Below are positions 21,995 to 34,100 of a stretch of 64,000 nucleotides of DNA, piece after piece. This stretch comes from Setophaga petechia. Its lineage: Eukaryota; Chordata; Aves; Passeriformes; Parulidae. A model generated the notes under the pieces. That model saw nothing but the letters and a program-made list of their open reading frames with translations, was not told the origin of the DNA and did no database searches. Both the position numbers and the translations under genes were made by a program. How positions within the stretch are numbered: the first letter of the stretch is position 1; each line of letters opens with the position of its first letter. The DNA lies in assembly GCA_024362935.1 (NCBI GenBank), contig JANCRA010000019.1, positions 1,766,001 through 1,830,000 of the forward strand, written 5' to 3'.

Positions 21995-24900
21995 TCTTAC
22001 ATGTTTCTTTGTTTCTTTCCCAATACTCCTTCTTTTTCAATACACTTTATGAAGGCATTCTTCTCATTTACATTTAGCTATCTTAGTTAATTGTTTAAGC
22101 AGTTACGCAGCCAAGAAGTGAAAGGGGAGAGTGAGGAAAAAAAGAGGCAAACAACTATTCGTATCCTAAAAATGTGCATAAAATGGGTACCATAAGTCCT
22201 TCTCTAATGGGTCATTTCTATGTTAAGTGTTCTATGTCTTTTGAATTACATATGGATTATTTACATCTCCTACTGTCTTTCAGCCATCCAAAAAAAAAAA
22301 AATTGTCCACCATAAAACAGGCGTGGTGATGTTTTGAACACGTCGAATATAATGTATTCTTGTATTTTTAACAGACAGTCTAGGAAGTGAGTGTCATGTG
22401 AGTCAGAGCCCATGCATGGGTGAGCAAAGATTTTGCAGTCATAGTGAAATGCAAAAAGGATGGTATTGATAGGTTTGCTGTTCAAAAGATCTCTAAATAT
22501 TATTTCAAGATTAAATCTAATTAACTGTCCAGTGTTGAAATATCTCCTGAGAGCCAAAGCAACTGTTTTGCAGGTGTTAACTGCCTAGAATTTCAGTGTA
22601 AGTACAAAAAATCTGTGTTACAATCATTTTCCCTTTCTAAATGGATAGGAAGAATGGAAAATGGGAAAATAGGGTACATTAACAAGTTTGGGTTAGGAGA
22701 TTAGAATGATCTTTAAAGCTTTGTAGTGCGATAACAAAAAATAACACTAACAACTTGCTATTATAGCACATCTGTATCTTGATTCACTAAGGAACTTTAT
22801 CAGATCTTAATTTTGGTAGCAGAACAATATTATTTGTGCGCCTTGTTATTCTGGTGCAGCTCTTTGTCTCCTGTGCTACTTACAACTCAAGCAGTAAAGC
22901 TAAAAATTATGTATTTGTAAAAATTGAATCTCTGAGTCACTCCAAGGTACTAAAGCAAATTAAATGAAAATTGGAAGAGCTAGAATTTTTTTCACATGAG
23001 TGAATAGTTTCTTACAGAATAAATACAAGGTTGTTTGAGTGGAAAAAACCCTGATTGCCAAAAGACAGGAGAAAAGCTGTTCTATTTTACATATAAATGA
23101 AACAGCGTAAATAAAAAAAATTATTTAAGTCACAGAAACAAGTTGAAACCTGGTTTAAAAAATGCAAACAAACAAAACCAACAAAACCCTCAAAGGCAGC
23201 ATTTGATCTAAATAACCTGTGTCCTGTTCAGTTTGTTACAGTGAAGGATTCCATATAAAGAAAATCTAATATGCATCCAGTCAAATTTCCTCTGAAATCA
23301 ATAGAAAGATTCCCAGTTTCACTTGTGGTTTTTTAAGACTAAAGCTTTAGAGTTTTAGCTAAGGCCTTATTCAAACTCTTATAAAGGGAGCTTTACCTTT
23401 CTGGTCGTTAGATTAAATCTTCTAAAATACTGAGATGATCTAAAATAAGAAGTAGAAAAATTACATTTCTAAATGTCATAAATGTTTTATCTGTGAAACA
23501 TATTTTACTCCTATCAGCATTTTTTTTGTATTGAAATTGATTGAGATGTTATTTCCACACTATTTTATAAATTTTTATCCAACACCTGTGGCAAATCAGT
23601 TACAACATGCTGCCATTTTCCTTGGACCCCTGCATTTGTCTCAGAGCATCTTTCTGACAGTTACATGTTTCTTTTGATCCATAACAGTAATGTTAGGAAC
23701 ATTCAAGTGTGTGATTGTATTTGTGCAGAGCCAAGTTGTGAGACTGATGCAGAGCTGTGTGCTTCTCTTTTGCACTCTTTGCTCCTTTTGTGTTGAGGGT
23801 GATGTCCAGCTGAGTTTTCGTGATTATGATTATTTTATCAGTATGCTGTAATTCTGCAATGATTTGAAAAGTTAGCAACATAGTGAGTGATTTAGAAGGA
23901 AGAAGAAGGAGATAGTCCATTATCTCCCAGGCAGAGCAGTTCTTCTGAAGTAATTTTTTTTTCCAATTTCCAATATGCCACAAACCTCTTACATCATGCT
24001 TTGCTGAATTATGCTAATAGATATCAAGTCATAATCAAGACACAAAATACAAGCTAATGTAACAATTCGTGGGGTAGCAGAATGAACCTTTCCAGAGTTT
24101 TGATTATTTTTCCTGGGTTTTTTAAACTTTTAATCCACTGTCCCAAAACAAAGGCTGGTCAAAACCACTTTGTCATAGTCTACATCTAAAGCATGGATAA
24201 ACTTTTTTGCAAAAATTGCAAAGTTTCACTTGTCAACTCTTACACATTTCTTCATTGGAACTTTATCCCCTTCTCATACTGTAAGATATTTACCTTTAAT
24301 ATTTACCTTTAATTAAAAAGTACAAATAGAAGATTTAATCTTCTAGTTTTAAAATTGTACTGCAGAAATCATTTTTGCATTCTATCTCTTAGACCTTTCT
24401 GCCCAAATTTGCATTTAGATTCAACAGTCAGTGAAATGAATCCACAGCCTCAACATCTCCACATAGCATTTCCTAATGCTATTAAGGATCTTACTGTTTG
24501 CAGGACAAATTTTTTATTTCATCTGCACTTTTGAAAGCATGTTCAGTTTCTATCAGGTAATATTTTGAAAGAGATTTTTCTATAATTAATTTAATTGTGT
24601 CTTCTTAACTGATATTGAAAAGGTAGAGACCAAACTGTGACCAGCCTGTGAATACATTTTTCTCCAAATTCACAGATGGTCCAAGATGCTTGTCATCTCA
24701 AATTTTCCTATGTTTTTTCTAGGAAGAAGATACAGATTTGTCACACTTCTCGGGCAGAAGGAAGTATTTTTCCCTTTTCTTTGTATACTTCCCTATATTG
24801 GAAGATACCACTTCCTTCTGAAATAAATTAAAATTATCTAGAAGATGTCAGCAAAGGTAAAATAAGGAGACGGGGTAAACTAATGCATTTTTATAAACTG

Positions 24901-25081
24901 ATATATACTTTTATGCACTTTTATAAACTGATTATGATAATAGGAAGTTTATGAGAAAACAGAGGCTTAAGTCTTTTTTAAAACACACTGAATGAGAACA
25001 AGCTAAAAGTCTATTCTTAAATGTTGTCCCTCCAACTTGTTCAGATCACACATCAGAAATTTCTTTTTCAAGCTCATCAAC
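21995..25081. other. Non-coding stretch with one local duplication
   Basis: No gene recognised. A 19-bp phrase, TGCA(T/C)TTTTATAAACTGAT, is duplicated with a 30-bp period at 24884-24902 and 24914-24932. An 11-bp perfect inverted repeat, CAGAAGGAAGT / ACTTCCTTCTG, flanks a 44-bp spacer at 24755-24820. Confidence 0.55.
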
Positions 25082-25213
25082 CAAGGAAGGTCTAGATTAG
25101 ATAATAGGAAAAAATTCTCCATTGGAAGAGTAGTGAGGCACTGGAACAGACTGCCCAGGGAAGCTGTGTAATCACCACCCCTGGAAGTATTCAAAAAACA
25201 TGGATGTGGCAAA
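25082..25213 (+). mobile_element. CR1 LINE 3' fragment
   Basis: A 130-bp piece with TCTAGATTAGATAATAGGAA, GTGAGGCACTGGAACAGACT, GCCCAGGGAAGCTGTGTAAT and CACCCCTGGAAGTATTCAAA, the CR1 region just before the 3' terminus. The terminal tail is missing. Confidence 0.88.
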
Positions 25214-28069
25214 TGGTGAGACTCAGTCTCTGAACTCCCTTCAGCCAGCCAAAACACTAAATAGCAAGGTATTTTCTCCACAGATCTCTATTTTCAACGC
25301 AATTAAAATATTGGAAAATCACTAAAAATAAGCCAAAAATAGCCTCAAAAACCTCTCCTCCTCCCCCACCAAGTCTGCATTCTTCAGTGAAATTATTATT
25401 ATTATGTTTAAAATAGAAGGCCAACCATTTCCATTTTTATGAACTGTCTTGTTTTTGCTACTCAAGTTGTGTAATCTTCAAAGCACTTTGCCTGTGAGAT
25501 CAAAGTGACTAATTTTCACCCCTCTAAAGTTATAGAGCCTGTAACTTTTTGGGTTTTGACAAAATAAAATTACTGTCAAACAAAGTGTTTTGACCATCAG
25601 TAGCAATGGATATAAAGAAGAGAGGCTGGGTGTGGAGATAAATATGACAACTTAGGTTTAGGTTGAGCGTTTGGGCCATGAAGCTTGAAGGAATCCAATT
25701 TTTCAGTTCACCTCTTCCCATTATTCAAAGGTCTCCTAGCTCTGCAATCTCTTTGGTTCATACTCCAATGAAACGTTGTTAAACTAAAAAATGCAAGGCC
25801 CAGAACCCAAAACAGGAATTAGAGAAAAGCTTTGTGAAATCAGTCCTGTTCTCAGGCATTGGCTTGGGCTGTACTCCTCTCCAGTTTTAGTGTTTAGTGT
25901 TTTAGTTTAGTGTTTAGTTTCCAGTTTTGTGTTTCAGTCTGTAATCCGCGTTGGCATATTAGATTTTCCTGCAGGAGTGCCACTGTGAAAATGCCCTACT
26001 GAGATATTTTGTGTACATTTTTATGCTTCAGAAGCCAATCCACTGGAAACACATAAATTAGGTTTCTTCTCTGTGTTTTTCAAGCATTAATGTAGGAACA
26101 GGCAATAAAGTGGCATTAAGAAAAACTCAAGGGTGGTCGTGTTAATCAATAGGTGCCACAAGTTTAGCCATCAGTATTGTCCCCTGCACAGCTGTGTTTT
26201 CCAACTTTGCAGTCTATGATATCAAGACTGAACTCCAAAACATTCCCACAGTGGAGGGAAAAGAGCAGAAGGAAAGAAGACCTCCACAATTTCAGGCTGG
26301 ATTGGAAGTCCCTTTTGGGATATTACTGGGCCATCCCTGTGCCTATACGACTCTTCAGAGTGTACAGCTGTTTCTATAAATTTTCTGATTAGGTTTTTCA
26401 GTGTGTCATAAGGCCTGATTGTTCTCCAATTAAACCAGTGAAAATATTGATACTGGTATTGATTCCACCGGAGTGATGTCAAGATCATACTCCGTTTGTC
26501 CTTCAAGTCCTAGAGAAATTTAATTAAAGGGTAAGTTAGCATCAAAGGAACTTGAGAGGACAAGCAGACTTGATGAGCTTTCAGAGGGAGATCAAATGGG
26601 TTTGCACCAATAGTGCAATAATTTCTACAAGTAAATTATAATATACTTCCCACTTTCAGTTTCTGGGGTAGATGATGGCACCTTTTTGCCTTCATGGATG
26701 TGAACTTTGCAATCAATGGTGTTTTTAAAAGTAAAAGTATTTCATCTTAATACCTCAATTTAATATTAATTTCTACTGATTTGCTTACTTTTGATGAGAC
26801 TTTAAAATCTTACAGAGTACATTTGTTAGAAACTTTTAATGGTTTTACAGGACATAATAAACTCCTTGGCTTTTAATTTATTTTTTTTAGCAGGTGTTTT
26901 TTTTGCATTTCTATGTCCCACTTTAATGCAGCGAGGAAAGCCAGCTTATCAGCCATCAACTTGTTACATATCAGCCTGTGAAATCAAATAGCAGGACTAG
27001 CAATGCTGCTAGAAACAGTTACACACTCTTTCTGTGATGGAGATATTTTCAATACAGATTTAATAAAATGCCTAGTTTGAACTGAGATTAGCAAGGAATG
27101 GTTTGAGCAGCCCTCATCTGCACACTGCTCCGCTTGCTAAGCTTGTCGGTGACTTGCCTGTTAGCGTGTGTGTGTGTGTGTGTTTGTGTATGTGTGTAGC
27201 TTTAAGAGTACAGGGGTAATTTAAATTTAGCAGGCAAAAAATTTCAATATCTAAGTGCTTATCAACTGGGCTGGCAGAACTGTTCCACTAGCACATCTGG
27301 TAGAGCTGCTGCTTTGAGATGTGATGTGGAGATGGATGAGCTCCAGAGTAACCCCACTTCCCACAGGCTGCACGAGCCAGCAGGACTGCCTGCCAAGCCC
27401 ACTAGGTTCATTAAGCTCAGTAGAACCCTGCAGGAAAAACCAATTTTAAAAATAGCTTTCAAAGGCTCCCTGGGTTTAAAAGTTCTGAATTCTTTTCCAT
27501 TGCACCATGCAGAGAAATCTTTGCTTCTAAAGCACAATTTACATCCCTTGAATAAAGAGAAAGAAAATACCTGGTCTGTTTGATGCACATGACCTGGCAT
27601 TTCTGTTGGAAGTAATTTACCCTATTTTTATCTTTGCTCACCTAATCCTTGATGGGAGACTTATGAGTAACCAGAAGGTGGTCACTTTGTTGAAAAAATC
27701 TCTTTCCCTCTGCTGTTCCAGAAATGCTTCATTTCCACATCTTAAAATGCCAGGCTGGATTTCCAGGCGTATGCTTTCTCACAACCCTATATTTGGAGGT
27801 ACTGAAAGTATTTTATTGTTGTTGATGCTGTGATGTTGGGGATGGAAAAGAGGTTATCAGCCTGGTGCCAGGAAAAAAGTCTCTCTTTAAATTCATAAAA
27901 TGTGTCATCTAAGGTATGCATATCTTTTCTTCTTTCTTACTCTATTTTCCACGTGGACTACTAAATTTTTCCTGTTGTTCCTCTGCAATGAGGTAAATAT
28001 TTAGATTTTCTTAGACTAAGTATGAATATGATGCTGTTGTGCTGAGTAACCTTTTATTTTTACTTCCAG
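25214..28069. other. Non-coding stretch, GT repeat and possible conserved element
   Basis: No gene supported. A slipped run of TTTAGTGTTTAG-type units is at 25885-25940. An interrupted GT run is at 27164-27198. The stretch 26925-27155 is complex, unrepetitive sequence that could be a conserved non-coding element; this is only an impression. The overlapping frames at 27262-27600 (112 codons minus) and 27314-27583 (89 codons plus) have no motif. Confidence 0.5.
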
Positions 28070-28135
28070 GAGGATGCAATTCTATAAATTGCCCAGCTTC
28101 TTCACAGCAAAGCAAAATGTCACTGAACACCTCAG
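28070..28135 (+). other. Exon-like segment, 66 bp, weak candidate
   Basis: A pyrimidine-rich tract, CCTTTTATTTTTACTTCCAG, precedes it and CAG|GTAATG follows. Two of three plus-strand frames are open across the 66 bp. In the third frame (two bases from the exon start complete a codon) residues such as GCNSINCPASSQQSK are read and one base is left over. Joined in phase to 61059-61117 this frame stays open for a further 18 codons and then stops; joined to 49367-49391 it also stays open across that piece. No family is recognised. Confidence 0.15.
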
Positions 28136-28872
28136 GTAATGAAAGATTAAAATTTTATTAATAGTTCTAGACCTCACTCTCAATGCTACACTGACAGTCT
28201 GTACTATAGGAATTGTTCATGCATATCAGAAAAATGATGGCTGAAATTTTTAAAATATACAGGTTCTGCTAAAACTCAGCCAATAGTATTCCAGTGTGTA
28301 AATTCAGTATTTTAACAATGGTGCTGCTGTATGCTGGTATGCTGTTGCTAAGCACCCCCCACTAGTTTTCTAAAAAATATCTTTTTTGATATCTTTTAAA
28401 AGATGGTTTTATTTTCTTCTTAGTATTTGAGTTTCCTAGATAGGGCAAAAGCTTATTTTAAAAAACTTATTCACTTGAAGATTTTTTTTTCCTAACACAT
28501 TGCACACAAAATGTGTATGGCACAAGATTTTATCAACTTCAGTGAAAAGGTATATGTCTGACTAATGAAACTAAGTAAGTAATGGAAATAAAAAACTGAG
28601 ACGACCTATGACACAGCTGTTATAGAATCATAATACTTGATGATTGGAGGGGTTTAAAGAAATTTTTAAAAACTCATGAATGGTAATATTTAACCTGGTC
28701 ATACAAGAGAGATCTTTGGATTTATTGATCTCAAGAGCAACAAAAAGAGTTGTTGACCAGAAGAACAAAAAACAGGGTTTAGGAAATTTGCTCACTTGTA
28801 AATTTCTTTCCTTTACTCCAAGCTTCTGTGAACAACTATGAGTAAAAATCTTAGTTCTTTTCAAGTTAAACT
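28136..28872. other. Non-coding stretch, possible CR1 tail relic
   Basis: AT-rich. ATAGAATCATAATACTTGAT near 28623-28645 resembles a very short minus-strand CR1 tail, too little to call. Confidence 0.4.
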
Positions 28873-29700
28873 GAGGAAGGAAGTGGCAGAAGTGGTGGAA
28901 GGAAGGAAGTGGCGGAAGGAAGTGGCGGAAGTGGCGGAAGTGGTGGAAGTGGTGGAAGTGGCGGAAGTGGCGGAAGGAAGTGGCGGAAGGAAGTGGCGGA
29001 AGGAAGTGGCGGAAGGAAGTGGCGGAAGGAAGTGGCGGAAGGAAGTGGCGGAAGGAAGGAAGGAAGGAAGGAAGGAAGGAAGGAAGGAAGGAAGGAAGGA
29101 AGGAAGGAAGGAAGGAAGGAAGGAAGGAAGGAAGTAAGTGGCGGAAGGAAGTGGCGGAAGGAAGTGGCGGAAGTGGCGGAAGTGGCGGAAGTGGCGGAAG
29201 TGGCGGAAGTGGCGGAAGTGGCGGAAGGAAGGAAGGAAGGAAGGAAGGAAGGAAGTGGTGGGAGGATGTGGCAGAAGGAAGGAAGTGGCAGAAGGAAGGA
29301 AGCAAGTGGCAGAAGGAAGTGGCGGAAGGAAGGAAGGAAGTGGCGGAAGGAAGTGGCGGAAGGAAGTGGCGGAAGGAAGTGGCGGAAGGAAGTGGCGGAA
29401 GGAAGTGGCGGAAGGAAGTGGCGGAAGGAAGGAAGGAAGGAAGGAAGGAAGGAAGGAAGGAAGGAAGGAAGGAAGGAAGGAAGGAAGGAAGGAAGGAAGG
29501 AAGGAAGGAAGGAAGGAAGGAAGGAAGGAAGGAAGGAAGGAAGGAAGGAAGGAAGGAAGGAAGGAAGGAAGGAAGGAAGGAAGGAAGGAAGGAAGGAAGG
29601 AAGTGGCGGAAGGAAGGAAGGAAGGAAGGAAGGAAGGAAGGAAGGAAGGAAGGAAGGAAGGAAGGAAGGAAGGAAGGAAGGAAGGAAGGAAGGAAGGAAA
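28873..29700. repeat. Compound GGAA / GTGGCGGAA satellite
   Basis: An 830-bp array built from two units in one polarity: GGAA, and a longer GTGGCGGAA or GTGGCGGAAGGAA unit. Counted by eye, pure GGAA blocks are at 29050-29133 (21 units), 29423-29602 (45 units) and 29608-29699 (23 units). Between them are 9- and 13-bp unit arrays at about 28912-29049, 29139-29222 and 29337-29422, with a degenerate part (GTGGGAGGATGTGGCAG) near 29254-29310. The four long open frames (205-264 codons plus, 225 minus) exist only because the units contain no stops. Each longer unit carries a CpG. Confidence 0.98.
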
Positions 29701-31043
29701 TGAGCTACTTAGCTACTTTCAGGCAAGTATAACTGCATTAAACCCCTTAATCTAAAAATATAAAATAATAATTAAGGGCATATGTAAAAGAAGCAGTCAC
29801 TCATGAAAAATATGACTCACAGACTTTGCAGCACTACTGGAAGGTGCTGAGATGTAATGATGGCTCTGGCAGAAGAAAATATATAGGAAAGAACAGAATG
29901 GATGTTCAAAGCTGTGTGTGGGAAACGAATCACATGATGCCCATTAGTGTCATGGAAAATTTTGCTGTGAAAGCCCCATGTATTTTTGAAAGCATACTTT
30001 TAAATGTTTAATACAGCACTTATAAGCAAAATTTAGCACAGGCACAGTGAATCTCTGCTAATTCTCTGTACCTTCTCTGTCCTTACCCTTTTGTTAGTAG
30101 GATTTAAACTTCATTACCAGGCCAGAACTTTTGTTTCATCATTCTTGTTTAACACTGATGGATTTGCCTGAATTTTGGATATTTTAAAATAGGATTGAAT
30201 GACAGGACAAGTGTGTGCTAGCAAAGATATTATTTCATCCCTGAGATCTTCTGTTTAAATATCAAATTTTAAAAGTGTTCCCGTCTTAATAAAAGTTTGA
30301 CAGCTGTCAGGTCAGAAACTGAGAGTGCAAGGAGTAAAATCAAAGCTGTATTCCTGTTCTTTCTCCATAAATTCTGTCTGATTAAATGATTCTACACAGG
30401 TATCCAGGTAGTACATAGAAGAATGTCTTGTGGCAAATATTTTGAGTCAAAATGAAAAAAATCAAAAGCTTGGGCTTTCAAATTTCTCAGTTTTTTGCTA
30501 TAAACCAAATCCCACTCCTTAGCCCAGAATGAAGTGAGGGAAAATGTCATCTTATGCAAGCATAAGTCTTCACCAAGCCCCATGAAATCTGATGCTTACA
30601 TTTGGGAAATGTAAACCCTTCTGGAATCAGCTGGGCTTGTTAAAGATGACATGATTTACTGACATGCTGCACCTTGCAGGATTAAAGTCAGTTTATGGGT
30701 AAAAAATATTGGATGAGATACATTCCTTTTTACTGACAGGAAAGGAAGTGCTTAGGCAGACAGGAAGGACTAGGAATTATGTGGCTGACAAGGCTTGAGT
30801 TGGTTGACATGCCCTGCCTGGAAAGAAAAAGAGAAGGAGGGGCCAAGAACCATGAGTAAGAGATTCATCTTCCAGATTTGGAGGATGGGAGTATCAGCAA
30901 GGGTCTCTCATTGAATAGATAAAACCAATCTTAGATCACCTGTAAAGGCCAAGGAAGGTAAAAGACTGAAGATAAGGAGTCCTGTTAAAAGAAGTAAAAT
31001 TATGATTTCTCAGGTAGGATTCCTTGGTACTTCCAATATTATG
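29701..31043. other. Non-coding stretch, nothing recognised
   Basis: No gene or dispersed repeat that I can support. Confidence 0.55.
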
Positions 31044-31175
31044 CTCTGTCCCTGGAATTGTTCAAGGCAAGGCTAGATGGTGCTTTGAGAGATCTGTTCT
31101 GGGGGAAGGTGTCCCTGTCCGTGACAGTGGGGTTGGAACCGGATGGTCTGTAGAGATTCTGTTCAATCCAAACTT
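31044..31175 (+). mobile_element. CR1 LINE 3' end fragment
   Basis: CCCTGGAATTGTTCAAGGCA, GCTAGATGGTGCTTTGAGAG, GGTGTCCCTGTCCGTGACAG and GTTGGAACCGGATGGTCTGT are the last ~130 bp of a CR1 of the 'ttggaactagatgatctt' type, degenerate at the tail (GATTCTGTTCAATCC). Confidence 0.88.
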
Positions 31176-34100
31176 TTTGCCTGTGTGACAAAATAAAGGC
31201 AGGCCATACGAAAGTATTTCTACTAGTCAAACTGTGGAGCAAATTTTGTTACTTATGGCCAGTAGATCAGATGAGAGCTAATGATGAACAGATTGGTAAT
31301 TGACACAGAAAGAAGACTTCTGTCAGATGTCTTTGCTGTAGAGAAAAAGTTTCGAGGGATTGAAATCTGATTGGACCTACTTTAATATTCAACAAAAAAC
31401 CAATTTATTTTCTACCAGTAGGAAAGACATACCAAAAAAAGGGGAAAAATTGATGAGAGCTGTCCATTCTTTATTTATGCAGGATATTTTATTCTGAAGA
31501 GCATGATGGGTTTAATAATTTTCAGTCAACTCTGGCAGAAAGGGTAAATATAAAAAGATTGCAAATAAGTATGGAAGAAATTAATACTGTAGATTGATTG
31601 TATATAAATATATAGTTAGAAAGTGAATGCAATGGTGACCATAAGCAGAAAAAAATTGCTGTTACAGTGAGTAGAAAGTTTATTGTCCAACAGAAAATTT
31701 GTATAGTCTTTAAAGTTATAAAATCAGTTTTAAAATCTTGAAAGATTAAGGATACAACACAAAGACACCCTATAATCTTTGAGATCCTGGGCTACGACTC
31801 ACAGGTTGTTGGAAAGACACATAATTCAACATTAATAGATGATCTTCAGTTTCTTGAGGAAATAAAGACCACCAGTCTTCTGCCTGAAGGATTAAGGAAG
31901 AGAAGCAATGGTCTTACACCGTTGATGCAACCAATAACAGGAAGGGACTAAAACAGCCAGGAGAGTGGGGCTCTGAGTGAGAACCAATGTGACACCACAT
32001 AAGTTCATCTGCTGTGGCCATTCTCAAAAGGCAAGTGGGTGTCTGACATCTGGGGAAATTAAAAGAAAAAGAAAAGGCTGCAAGAAGATCCATCAATAAT
32101 AAAACAGGGGCAGGAGTTGTCACGTGCCAGAAAATTGTGCACAGTATGAAGAGAGGATTGCTAACAGCATGATTAGCACAGAGAAATTTTTCATGGAACA
32201 AGTGGAAAGCACTGCAGCTGAAGATGAATGGGCTACTACTCTGGAAACAAATGGAGCATTTATTAATTAAGTCAGAAACAGGTGCAGTGGAAAGTTTGGT
32301 AGTCAAAACCACAATTAGCACTGGCAAAGCAGCTAGACACTTCATTTAAGATACTCTGCATAGAAGAATGGCTTCTGCCCCAAAGCCAAGTGCATCAGGC
32401 AAAAGTGCCAGTAGTTAATAAATTGGGAAGGGGAGAGGAGGAGAAGAATGTCTTTCAAGTGTATTAGAAGAATGAAGAAAGCAAAAATGAATTAAAATGT
32501 ATCAGATCTTCAGACTCATCAGGAATGACACACCACTGAAATAGTCAAGAAAAATTTAGGAGATCTCTTACAGGGGAAAGAAATATTCCCAAAAGAGCAG
32601 AGCATTGAACTGGGAAAAAAAATCCCAGTTACCTCAAATTATCCTTGGGATTATATAGAGTAGGAAAGAAAAAGTGCAGAAAAAATGAACACAAGTAATG
32701 CCTGAGAGAAGGAAGAAGATATATTTGGCCAACGAACCCTTAATATCCCTTTCTTTTAGGAAAAAAGGAAGGAGGCTTAATTTATTAATACCAGAAAAAA
32801 AAAACCAAAACACAAAAAACCACAAAAAACCAAAACCATTAGAAGAGGATCAGAAATTCCAAGCAGTTCTGAGAATTGTTAGAACTCAAATTCACAGCTA
32901 TAACATTAATTGGAATTGTGTCCTATATTATCTGAGGAAGATGGTCAAGCAGACCAAAAGCTGCCTGCACATGGAATACAACAAAAAAATTATAATATCC
33001 TTAGAGGGTAGGAGGACCTACCCTGATGGCTAAACAAATGTAGAGGGTATAAAATTATTTGCTTCACAAACACATCCAGCAAACTTGCGATTCAAATGTT
33101 ATTACAGAGTTGAAGGAATTCTACCTTTATTCCCAAGAAACACGTCAAGACTCCAGGATAACCATCAAACATTTGTCCTTTCTGAAATCTTCAACAACAT
33201 TCCTCTATCTGTTCTTAACAGGAACTCTTTCTATCTGTTTTTATTCTATCTCAATTATTACAGTATTTTTCATATGGCAACAACTTCAATTCAACACATT
33301 AGTCATCAAATCCAGATAATCTAGACTAAAATTTATATTTTTGTGTTGCATTTTACGTTTTTATCAATGTTGACCCAGGAGGGCTGTTAATTTTTTTCAG
33401 TAAGCCTCTTTTTCAATGTCAAAACAGCATATGATTGCTTTTAAAAGTGTGAAGGTATATTTGTACACATGTATAATTGCTGAAGTTGTAAGGAAAAAAT
33501 ACCTTATTTGCAGTCAGGTCAGAAGATAAAATAGGTAGATTGTGTGGTGTTTACAACATAAGTGGAAAAAATTGAAGAAGCACATCACAAATGACTTAAA
33601 ACCATAATATTAAAACTGTTTTAGTAAGAATATTCTTAAGATTCTATCTATTTTACTTTTTTTTTTCTCAGTGCTTGGATGAAGGGCTTATAATAAAAAG
33701 GCTTTTCCAGAAACTCAATGAGTAGAAAGGTATCAAAATGATAATATCATATTATATGTTGATATGAAATATATTTCCAGAGTCAAACGCATCCAACCTG
33801 AATCTTCTGGCTAGGGTCAATAAATTTTTCTGACAATTTTCAAGGCTGATTTAATGTTCTTACAAGAAGGAATAACAATGAATGTCTGTGTTAACATCTA
33901 ATACAAATCTAATTGTGTCTATTTGTGAGGCAAGATGCTTCCATAAGCTTCAGCAAACTCAAACAGTTGACTTTATCTGTTTATGTAGTCAACAGTAAGC
34001 TCTATTCCCTTCCTTCCTGCCAAACTTGACTACTAATTACTTTCTGAACATTTACACATTGTCAGAAGCTGTATGAGACCGAAGATGGAGCAATTATTTT

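Noticed and set aside
21484..22040. Minus-strand frames of 112 and 102 codons as a host gene
   Set aside because: They are decayed CR1 ORF2 C-terminus in two frames.
24755..24820. 11-bp perfect inverted repeat around a 44-bp spacer
   Set aside because: This length of match at this spacing is expected by chance in a window of this size.
28873..29700. CRISPR-like alternation of repeats
   Set aside because: There are no unique spacers; both alternating parts are simple repeats, and the genome is avian.
28628..29755. Long open frames of 205-264 codons (plus) and 225 codons (minus)
   Set aside because: They are produced by the GGAA and GTGGCGGAA units, which have no stop codon in any frame. The predicted products are pure KEGR or PSFL repeats.
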